A stretch of 64,000 nt of DNA from an uncultured Pseudomonadales bacterium (GTDB taxonomy: Bacteria > Pseudomonadota > Gammaproteobacteria > Pseudomonadales > CANNCY01): contig CANNCY010000006.1 of the NCBI GenBank assembly GCA_947503335.1, forward strand, positions 62,001-126,000. Reading direction: 5' to 3'. The notes under the pieces are model-generated. The model saw only the letters and a program-made list of their open reading frames with translations, did no database searches and was not told where the DNA came from. The position numbers and the translations under genes were made by a program. Numbering within the stretch: the first letter of the stretch is position 1; each line of letters starts with the position of its first letter. Shown here one piece after another: positions 57,933 through 64,000 of the stretch.

Positions 57933-58385
57933 TTACGCGGTTTCTTCAATCGAAAGTAGCTCGATGGGCGACTCGCCCGTTTCTTTGTTGCGGTCAATCA
58001 ACCACTGAAGGCTAATGCCTTCTAAGAACGAATGAATCTGCAAGCTTAGATCTACCCAAAGGTTATGGGTGATGCATTGTGTGCCACCATTACAATCGCC
58101 ACGGCCTTGGCAGTTGGTGACATCGATATTTTCATCGACCGCTGAGATAATACTGGCAACGTTAATGCAGTCAGTTTCGTCAGCCAAACGGTATCCACCG
58201 CCAGGCCCACGCACACTGTTAACCAAACCCGCTTTACGCAACTTGGCAAATAGCTGTTCTAAATAGCTAAGTGATATGTTTTGGCGCGTCGAGATATCAG
58301 CAAGGCTTGTCGGCCCCTCAGATTGATTGAGCGCCAAGTCAAGCATAGCTGTTACGGCATAGCGGCCTTTGGTCGTTAATCGCAT
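57933..58385 (-). CDS. iscR: Rrf2-family Fe-S sensing regulator IscR
   Basis: Regulator of 150 aa with a winged HTH ([19 protein letters not shown] onward) and the [2Fe-2S] ligand set Cys-x5-Cys-x5-Cys-x2-His in [17 protein letters not shown], exactly as in E. coli IscR. It should repress its own operon when loaded with cluster and so adjust Fe-S building to demand. It heads iscR-sufBCDSA-sufT-sufE, and an IscR-type operator covers its promoter. Confidence 0.95.
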   Translation of the reverse strand: MRLTTKGRYAVTAMLDLALNQSEGPTSLADISTRQNISLSYLEQLFAKLRKAGLVNSVRGPGGGYRLADETDCINVASIISAVDENIDVTNCQGRGDCNGGTQCITHNLWVDLSLQIHSFLEGISLQWLIDRNKETGESPIELLSIEETA

Positions 58386-58411
58386 CAAATTACCCTACTT
58401 ATTAGGGCGTC

Positions 58412-58444
58412 ATTATCGAATAACCGACTAAACTGGTCAACTAT
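58412..58444 (-). promoter_or_regulatory. iscR-suf promoter with overlapping IscR type 1 operator
   Basis: Leftward, TTGACC (58440-58435) and GATAAT (58417-58412) are 17 bp apart, an excellent sigma-70 promoter 27 bp before iscR. The 25 bases at 58420-58444 match the E. coli IscR type 1 consensus (ATA..YYGACT....YAGTCRR.TAT) at about 22 positions, covering the -35 box. Autoregulation by [2Fe-2S]-IscR is therefore strongly suggested. Confidence 0.8.
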
Positions 58445-58473
58445 TTGCGCAAGGCTGTAATTAGTGCCACAAG

Positions 58474-59628
58474 CTAGGCTGACAGGGCCTCAAAAGCCGT
58501 CTTGATTTGAGCAATTGCCTCATCAACATCTTGCTCTGTGGTGTAACGACCAATAGAGATTCGTAACGAGCTATGCGCCAACTCGGCATCGAGCCCCATG
58601 GCAACCAACACGAAACTTGGGTCAACACTGGCCGACGTGCAAGCCGAGCCAGACGAAATCGCCATACGGTTTAGCGACATCATCATGGTTTCACCATCGA
58701 TACGTGCAAAGGCGATATTGATCACACCAGGAATGCGGCTTTCACGGTCGCCGTTTAATGACACACCTGGTAACTGCAATAGCGCGTCGAGCATTTTATT
58801 ACGTAGAGTCGTGATACGTTCGATCTCAGATGGCAGCAGCTCTTTCGCTAGCGCGCACGCCTTACCCAAACCAACGATTTGATGGGGCGCCAACGTACCC
58901 GAACGCATGCCACGCTCGTGACCACCACCGCTCATTTGCTCTTCAATGCGCACAGCGGGCGAGCGACGCACATACAATGCACCGATGCCCTTAGGGCCAT
59001 ACATCTTGTGAGCAGATAGCGACAGCATATCGACATCAAGCGCCTTGACATCAACAGAGACCTTACCCACCGCCTGCGCAGCATCGGTGTGCATCAACAC
59101 GCCTTTATCGCGGCAAAGCTTGGCGATAGCACCGATGTCTTGGCGAACACCGGTTTCGTTATTAACCGACATCACGCTGACGACTACGGTCTGATCAGTG
59201 ATCGCCTGTTCTAACTCGCCCAAATCGATTAGACCAGACGATTGAACCGGTAGATAGGTCACCTCAAAGCCTTCTCGCTGTAACTGCTTACAGGTATCAA
59301 GAACGGCTTTATGCTCGGTAACTACCGTGATGATGCGATTACCCTTGCCCTCATCACGAGCCGCTTTGGCCGCCCCTTTGATGGCAAGGTTGTTCGATTC
59401 GGTTGCCCCAGAGGTAAATACGATCTCGCGAGGGTCAGCATTGATTAAATCAGCAATTTCGCGACGAGCAATCTCGACCGACTCTTCTGCTTGCCAACCA
59501 TAGATGTGCGAGCGTGACGCAGGGTTACCAAAGTTTTGATCTTTGGTTAAACACTGCATCATCGCATCGGCAACCCGCTCATCTACTGGCGTGGTTGCTG
59601 CGTAATCGAAATAAATGGGGCGTTTCAT
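58474..59628 (-). CDS. iscS: Cysteine desulfurase IscS
   Basis: Type I PLP desulfurase of 384 aa. The PLP lysine is in [15 protein letters not shown] and the active cysteine lies in the flexible loop [17 protein letters not shown]. It is about 20 residues shorter than E. coli IscS. In usual isc loci iscS follows iscR; here it precedes it, behind trmJ, outside the IscR-controlled promoter. It probably supplies sulfur for tRNA thiolation and for cofactors beside the Suf system. Confidence 0.94.
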   Translation of the reverse strand: MKRPIYFDYAATTPVDERVADAMMQCLTKDQNFGNPASRSHIYGWQAEESVEIARREIADLINADPREIVFTSGATESNNLAIKGAAKAARDEGKGNRIITVVTEHKAVLDTCKQLQREGFEVTYLPVQSSGLIDLGELEQAITDQTVVVSVMSVNNETGVRQDIGAIAKLCRDKGVLMHTDAAQAVGKVSVDVKALDVDMLSLSAHKMYGPKGIGALYVRRSPAVRIEEQMSGGGHERGMRSGTLAPHQIVGLGKACALAKELLPSEIERITTLRNKMLDALLQLPGVSLNGDRESRIPGVINIAFARIDGETMMMSLNRMAISSGSACTSASVDPSFVLVAMGLDAELAHSSLRISIGRYTTEQDVDEAIAQIKTAFEALSA

Positions 59629-59633
59629 AATCG

Positions 59634-60425
59634 TTATTTGTGCTCGCCGTCTTTGTTGTATACCGCGTCTAGTTCAGCTTCGGTCTTTTGAAAGCGTTTA
59701 ACCATTAACTGCGCGCCAGTTAAGATGCCGCGCATGATTTGAACTTCTTTGTCGTCCATTCTCACACGGTTAAATAGGCGTCGCAATCTAGGCATGGTTT
59801 GTTTAGGGTTTTCGCGCTTGTGAAAACCGATATCAACCATCGTTTGTTCAAGGTGATCGTAAAAACGCTCGACCTGATCAACGGTAGCAGGCTCTACGTC
59901 CCACTCGTTCCACTCAAGTTCACCTTCGTTCATTGCCAACCAAGCCATGCGGGCTTCGTAACATAATACCTGCACCGCTGCGCCAATGTTTAACGAGCTG
60001 TAATCAGGGTTAGTAGGGATATGAATGTGCGAGTGGCAAAGCTGTAGCTCTTCATTCGTTAGACCACGATCTTCGCGACCGAACATAATAGCTACTTGGC
60101 GAGTTTGCGCCTCGGGCACATAGCTTTCGGCCGCTTTACGTGGGTTAACCAAAGGCCAAGGAATGGTGCGCTCGCGAGCACTGGTGCCAAACACCAACTG
60201 GCAATCTTCGATCGCCTCTTCAACCGTATCAACCACACGGGCATTATCTAACACATCCTTTGCATTAGACGCTCGCCATACCGCCTCGTCGCTTGGGTAG
60301 TCTTTGGGCGCTACCAACACAAGATCAGACAACCCCATGTTTTTCATGGCGCGAGCAACCGCGCCGATGTTACCTGGGTGAGTAGTATGAACTAGAACAA
60401 CACGAATATTGTTAAGGGGATTCAC
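59634..60425 (-). CDS. trmJ: tRNA (cytidine/uridine-2'-O-)-methyltransferase TrmJ
   Basis: SPOUT-class enzyme of 263 aa that methylates the ribose of residue 32 in tRNAs. [22 protein letters not shown] at the start (cited by ends), [18 protein letters not shown] and [18 protein letters not shown] form the SAM-binding knot. The start is GTG at 60425, with AAGG upstream, two bases behind the suhB stop. Position beside suhB and the Fe-S locus is conserved in gammaproteobacteria. Confidence 0.95.
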   Translation of the reverse strand: MNPLNNIRVVLVHTTHPGNIGAVARAMKNMGLSDLVLVAPKDYPSDEAVWRASNAKDVLDNARVVDTVEEAIEDCQLVFGTSARERTIPWPLVNPRKAAESYVPEAQTRQVAIMFGREDRGLTNEELQLCHSHIHIPTNPDYSSLNIGAAVQVLCYEARMAWLAMNEGELEWNEWDVEPATVDQVERFYDHLEQTMVDIGFHKRENPKQTMPRLRRLFNRVRMDDKEVQIMRGILTGAQLMVKRFQKTEAELDAVYNKDGEHK

Positions 60426-60427
60426 TG

Positions 60428-61234
60428 TTATACCTTGCTCAAGTGTGGGCCAACTTGCTGAAGTAGCGATTTGAACACCTTAGGATTACCCGCAACAATG
60501 CCGCCAGTCTTCATAAAGTCGTTGCCACCACTGATATCACTAACTAAGCCGCCAGCTTCTAGAATTAAAAGTGCACCAGCTGCCATATCCCATGGCTGAA
60601 GGCCAATTTCCCAGAATCCATCAAAACGACCCGCTGCAACGTATGCTAAATCTAGTGACGCAGCACCATCACGGCGAATACCTGCAACCTTAGGCGCAAC
60701 CGCCGCTAGTGAAGCCAAGTAAGCCATCATGTGTTGATCTTGGTGACCTCTAAACGGGATGCCCGTCGAGATCAACGCGCCATCAAGGGTTTTACGCGGA
60801 GTAACACGGATACGACGACCGTTTAGCTGAGCGCCACGGCCGCGTGACGCGGTAAACTCTTCGCGACGAAACGGGTCTAACACCACAGCGTGCTCAACTC
60901 GCCCTTTTTGGCGAATCGCAATTGAAATAGCGTAATGAGGGATACCACGCAAAAAGTTGGTGGTGCCGTCTAGTGGATCGATAATCCATTCAGTGTCATT
61001 GGCATCGTCGCCTTCAGCCAAGATACCGCCTTCTTCTGAAACGATACGGTGGCTAGGGAACGCCTTATTGATATGGTAGACAATCTCTTTTTCTGCGGCA
61101 CGATCAACGTCTGACACAAAGTCGTTCAGTGCTTTCTCTTCGATTTTTACGCGGTCCATATTTTCAGAGGCGCGTACAATATTTTCGCCAGCACTGCGCG
61201 CTGCGCGAAGTGCGATATTAAGTATTGGTTGCAT
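60428..61234 (-). CDS. suhB: Inositol-1-monophosphatase family protein SuhB
   Basis: Mg-dependent phosphatase of 268 aa and, in E. coli, an rRNA antitermination factor. WIIDPLDGTTNFLRGIPHY and LQPWDMAAGALLILEAGG hold the metal site. The ATG at 61234 (MQPILNIALRAARSAG) aligns with other SuhB starts; an ATG three codons earlier is also possible. It leads the suhB-trmJ-iscS group. Confidence 0.95.
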   Translation of the reverse strand: MQPILNIALRAARSAGENIVRASENMDRVKIEEKALNDFVSDVDRAAEKEIVYHINKAFPSHRIVSEEGGILAEGDDANDTEWIIDPLDGTTNFLRGIPHYAISIAIRQKGRVEHAVVLDPFRREEFTASRGRGAQLNGRRIRVTPRKTLDGALISTGIPFRGHQDQHMMAYLASLAAVAPKVAGIRRDGAASLDLAYVAAGRFDGFWEIGLQPWDMAAGALLILEAGGLVSDISGGNDFMKTGGIVAGNPKVFKSLLQQVGPHLSKV

Positions 61235-61410
61235 GATCAGCATCTACCATCAAGTTGTAAGAGAACGGGTGCGCTTAGGCAAAACGCATTCTACTCTTAA
61301 CTATAGTGGTCGCGACACTGCAAAATGTTGAATCTTGGTTGGCAATTTGCCTACATCTTGAAACTCGCCCTAGCATCTTCTAGCCAAATACCACTAGGGG
61401 ATACGCAACA

Positions 61411-61672
61411 ATGCCTATTATCAGCGAGTTTTTCGGGATTTCTATCCATATGTACTACAAAAGACCACAACCCGCCCCACTTTCATGTCAGATACGCTGA
61501 ATTTGAGGCTTCGGTAAGATTTGATACACTAGAGATTACAAACGGTTACTTACCTAAACGAGTCGTAGCACTTGTTTTGGAGTGGGCAGCCGTGAACCGC
61601 GAGGCTTTAGCAACCGACTGGCAACTTGCCCAGAAGCGAAAGCCCTTGAGTCGGATAGATCCGTTGAGGTAA
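61411..61672 (+). pseudogene. DUF4160 gene with a single-base frameshift
   Basis: Starting at ATG 61411 the frame reads MPIISEFFGISIHMYYK, the normal beginning of a DUF4160 protein. The rest (DHNPPHFHVRYAEFEA to the end, ILEW-like VLEWAAVNREAL) continues in the next frame up to 61672. Removing one A from the AAAA run at 61459-61462 joins them into a full 87-aa protein. Either the gene is broken or the base is a sequencing error. DUF4160 proteins are typically paired with DUF2442 proteins in small modules thought to be toxin-antitoxin-like, as here. Confidence 0.75.
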
Positions 61673-61676
61673 CTCC

Positions 61677-61931
61677 ATGACAGCGCACAAGCTCTATAAG
61701 GTAACCGATATACAAGTAAAGCCCGACTATAAGCTTTTAGTCACATTCGAAGACGGCACATCAGGCATTGAAGATCTGCAGCACGATTTGTGGGGCGAAG
61801 TGTTTGAGCCACTAAAAGACCCAGCCTATTTCGCCCAAGCAACAATCGATAACGGCGTGATCTGCTGGCCCAACGGCGCAGACTTAGCACCCGACGCATT
61901 ATATGAACGCATAAAAAAAGGCCACCCGTAG
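61677..61931 (+). CDS. DUF2442 domain protein
   Basis: Small protein of 84 aa, KVTDIQVKPDYKLLVTFEDGTSGIEDL followed by ICWPNGADLAPDALYERIK (each cited by its ends or core), the DUF2442 pattern. It starts 4 bases behind the DUF4160 gene and is intact. Its function is unknown; it is a probable partner or antitoxin of DUF4160. The pair points against the surrounding leftward operon and looks inserted between suhB and secF. Confidence 0.88.
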   Translation: MTAHKLYKVTDIQVKPDYKLLVTFEDGTSGIEDLQHDLWGEVFEPLKDPAYFAQATIDNGVICWPNGADLAPDALYERIKKGHP

Positions 61932-61958
61932 GCAGCCTTTCTTCAAATCCCTAGCAAA

Positions 61959-62879
61959 CTAAGGGATTTCATCAAACTCAGCACCCTCTTTTTCGGGCAT
62001 TACCAAGTCTTGCGGCACAAGCTTAAGTGCCAACAGAATACTCGCAGAGACATAGATCGACGAGTAAGTACCGATCACAACACCCACCAACAATGCTTGC
62101 GCAAAGCCGTGAATCATCTCGCCACCCCAAATAAATAGTGCAAGCACCACTAATAAGGTAGTGATCGACGTGATCAACGTACGACCTAAGGTTTGACTGA
62201 GCGAAAGGTTGACGATATCGATAGGTAGCGTATCGCGCACCTTTCTGAAGTTTTCGCGAATACGGTCACTTACTACAATAGTATCGTTGAGCGAGTAACC
62301 AATAATAGCCAGTACCGCAGCCAGTACGGTTAGATCGAACTGCCACTGAAAGAACGAAAATACACCTAGCGTAATGATTACGTCATGGGCAAGTGCCGAC
62401 ACGGCGCCAACCGAGAACTTTTGCTGAAAACGAAAGGCAACATAGAACATCATGATGCCAAGCGCCGCCAACATACCGATCATGCCCTGATCACGCAATT
62501 CGCCACCCACCGCTGGGCCAACAAATTCTACGCGGCGCATTTCGATGGTATCGGTGGTACCGGCGCGCAACACCGACAGCACCTCTTCGGCCATCTTAGG
62601 GTTACCGCTTTCACGTAGCTTAATTAATACGTCTTCTTCAGAACCAAAGTTCACCACAACAAAGCTTTCGTAACCGGCACCACTTAGCTGCCCACGAATC
62701 GCCTCTAGATCGGCAGGGTTCGAGTAACCCACCTCAATCGCAGTACCGCCGGTAAAGTCTAGGCCAAAGTTAAGGCCCTTAACCGCTAGCGTACCTAGTG
62801 AACCCACCACTAAAAGAATCGAGACAACGGCAGCGATCATACGCTTGCCCATAAAATCAATAATCTTCATCTCATTCAC
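61959..62879 (-). CDS. secF: Protein translocase subunit SecF
   Basis: Inner-membrane subunit of 306 aa with six transmembrane helices. The N-terminal GLDFTGGTAIEVGY and the later GYSLNDTIVVSDRIRENFRK are family signatures. With SecD and YajC it uses the proton gradient to help protein export. It starts one base behind the secD stop. Confidence 0.97.
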   Translation of the reverse strand: MNEMKIIDFMGKRMIAAVVSILLVVGSLGTLAVKGLNFGLDFTGGTAIEVGYSNPADLEAIRGQLSGAGYESFVVVNFGSEEDVLIKLRESGNPKMAEEVLSVLRAGTTDTIEMRRVEFVGPAVGGELRDQGMIGMLAALGIMMFYVAFRFQQKFSVGAVSALAHDVIITLGVFSFFQWQFDLTVLAAVLAIIGYSLNDTIVVSDRIRENFRKVRDTLPIDIVNLSLSQTLGRTLITSITTLLVVLALFIWGGEMIHGFAQALLVGVVIGTYSSIYVSASILLALKLVPQDLVMPEKEGAEFDEIP

Positions 62880-62880
62880 C

Positions 62881-64000
62881 TTAGATATGTAGCTTGGTCA
62901 CACGGCGACCGCCGTAGATAAAGTTGATGATGGCACGGGTCAATAGAATCGCCGTGAACATCGACGTCACAATACCGATCGACAGAGTAATCGCGAAGCC
63001 CTGAATAGGCCCTGTACCTACTGCGTACAGAATCAACGCAACCAACAAGGTTGTTAGGTTCGCATCAAAGATCGTGGTAAATGCGCGATCGTAACCCGAG
63101 TTAATCGCCATTTGGGGCGATGCGCCCTCGGCGAGCTCTTCTTTAATTCTCGAGAAAATCAGCACGTTGGCGTCAACGGCCATACCTACGGTCAGTACGA
63201 TACCCGCAATACCTGGCAAGGTTAGAGTTGCACCCAATACAGACATAAAGGCGATCAATACAACCAGGTTTACCGCCAGCGCTATGTTTGCTGCAAAGCC
63301 AAAGACCTTGTAGAACAACAGCATAAACACGATTACCAATGCTAAGCCGATCTGAACTGAGGTCACACCCAGCTCGATATTCTCTGCACCTAAGCTAGGG
63401 CCAACCGTACGTTCTTCAACGAAGAACACCGGCGCAGCCAAAGCACCCGCACGCAATAACAGGGCGAGTTCTGATGCTTCTGCAGGCGAGTCTAGACCTG
63501 TGATTCTAAACTGACGACCTAGACCAGACTGAATAGTGGCTAGGTTGATCAAATTCTTGTGCTCTTCAAGATAGGTTTCGGCTACTTCTTCGCCCATCTC
63601 ATTAGTGCTGTACTTGATACGTGTCTTGTTTTCGATAAACAACACACCCATACGGCGACCAACGTTATCACGAGTTGCGCGGTGCATCAGATCACCACCG
63701 CGGCTGTCCATCGTGATGTTTACCTGCGGTTGGCCATTTTCATCAAAACTTGGGCGCGCATCGGTTACGCGCTCGCCCGTTACAATTGGGCGACGCTCAA
63801 GGGTACCCTTACGGAACTCGTCATTACGAAAATCGAAGGTCTCTTTTTGACTGTTAGTAGCACGAGGGCCCGCTTCTAGACGAAACTCAAGGTTAGCGGT
63901 TTTACCGATAATACGCTTGGCTTCGGCAGTGTCTTGAACACCGGGCAACTGCACAACAATACGGTTACGACCCTGCTTCTGTACCAGCGGCTCAGCAACA
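62881..64000 (-). CDS. secD: Protein translocase subunit SecD (5' end outside window)
   Basis: C-terminal 373 residues of SecD; the frame is open to the window edge, upstream reading LVQKQGRNRIVVQLPGVQD without a start, so the N-terminus lies beyond 64000. The periplasmic domain, then the membrane half with GIVLTVGMAVDANVLIFSRI (catalytic Asp for proton flow) and six helices are seen. It forms an operon with secF. Confidence 0.96.
   Translation of the reverse strand, partial: VAEPLVQKQGRNRIVVQLPGVQDTAEAKRIIGKTANLEFRLEAGPRATNSQKETFDFRNDEFRKGTLERRPIVTGERVTDARPSFDENGQPQVNITMDSRGGDLMHRATRDNVGRRMGVLFIENKTRIKYSTNEMGEEVAETYLEEHKNLINLATIQSGLGRQFRITGLDSPAEASELALLLRAGALAAPVFFVEERTVGPSLGAENIELGVTSVQIGLALVIVFMLLFYKVFGFAANIALAVNLVVLIAFMSVLGATLTLPGIAGIVLTVGMAVDANVLIFSRIKEELAEGASPQMAINSGYDRAFTTIFDANLTTLLVALILYAVGTGPIQGFAITLSIGIVTSMFTAILLTRAIINFIYGGRRVTKLHI

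Larger units (their letters stand above)
5765..63470. repeat. Dispersed nonamer GGGCGAGTT / AACTCGCCC, 26 copies
   Basis: Counted by hand. GGGCGAGTT on the + strand starts at 6313, 8847, 30020, 35117, 35848, 36207, 39190, 41327, 43513, 51857 and 63462. AACTCGCCC starts at 5765, 7115, 8879, 13668, 18155, 34769, 35858, 36728, 37284, 40564, 45365, 54977, 59213, 60896 and 61362. The octamer GGGCGAGT in either orientation brings the total to about 40. Random expectation is about 0.5 for the nonamer in both orientations. No wider consensus is seen beyond the nine bases. Confidence 0.85.

Noticed and set aside
61411-61672. Programmed frameshifting in the DUF4160 gene
   Set aside because: The change needed is a one-base forward skip in an AAAA run without a standard slippery heptamer or an evident downstream structure, so mutation or sequencing error is more likely.
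5765-63470. GGGCGAGTT as a KOPS or Chi-like replication-oriented motif
   Set aside because: Both orientations are nearly equal within the window and even within one region, whereas KOPS and Chi are strongly strand-biased. The chance of a replication terminus lying here cannot be fully excluded.
5765-63470. GGGCGAGTT as a side effect of amino-acid or codon preference
   Set aside because: It appears in several reading frames and encodes different residues, and also in intergenic DNA at 35848 and 51857.
1-64000. tRNA, rRNA, CRISPR arrays, insertion sequences or prophage genes
   Set aside because: None could be seen: no cloverleaf-like segments, no regularly spaced direct repeats, and no transposase or phage proteins.

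Overview
The window reads as a contiguous chromosomal segment of a free-living, aerobic, probably marine gammaproteobacterium with GC close to 50% by eye. Gene order supports this: sspB-sspA-bc1-petA-rpsI-rplM-zapE-zapG-degS, then purL/mltF/tadA/guaA/guaB/xseA, then der-bamB-yfgM-hisS-ispG-rodZ-pilW-rlmN-ndk-[Fe-S genes]-trmJ-suhB-secF-secD follow the order I know from Pseudomonas-like gammaproteobacteria. The TonB receptor surrounded by acyl-CoA enzymes suggests a lineage such as Spongiibacteraceae or Halieaceae, but that placement is only a guess. Layout: (1) About 1-13.5 kb is an accessory catabolic block: an XRE/MmyB-type regulator, two acyl-CoA ligases, a TonB-dependent receptor, MaoC-type dehydratase, an odd TetR-like protein, two small unknown genes, a quinone oxidoreductase, two hotdog thioesterases, a crotonase and an acyl-CoA dehydrogenase. 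Together they could import a hydrophobic carboxylic acid, activate it to a CoA ester and degrade it; the substrate is not readable. (2) 13.5-21.5 kb holds a frameshifted sialyltransferase-like gene, a diguanylate cyclase with a lone receiver, glpK, nhaA, the LemA/M48 protease pair and a GrpB-family gene. (3) 21.5-30.1 kb is core: SspAB, a cytochrome bc1 whose b and c1 subunits are one polypeptide, ribosomal proteins S9/L13, ZapE, ZapG, a DegS-type protease and a NUDIX hydrolase. (4) 30.1-43.8 kb carries purine synthesis (purL, guaA, guaB), mltF, tadA, a double DsbA-like protein, xseA and der. (5) 43.9-64 kb is one long leftward array of envelope, isoprenoid, translation and Fe-S genes. At the usual isc position the iscUA-hscBA-fdx part is absent and sufBCDSA-sufT-sufE stands there under an IscR-type regulator, with a strong IscR-like operator on its promoter. 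The array ends in secF and a truncated secD, with a small DUF4160/DUF2442 module (first gene frameshifted) inserted before secF. The most unusual signal is not a gene: the nonamer GGGCGAGTT (or its complement AACTCGCCC) occurs 26 times by hand count, against about 0.5 expected for random sequence. It lies in both orientations, in several reading frames of unrelated genes, and once as an inverted pair forming an intrinsic terminator. This resembles the DNA uptake sequences of Pasteurellaceae and Neisseriaceae and is the best candidate here for an undescribed system. No tRNA, rRNA, CRISPR array, insertion sequence or prophage was seen.
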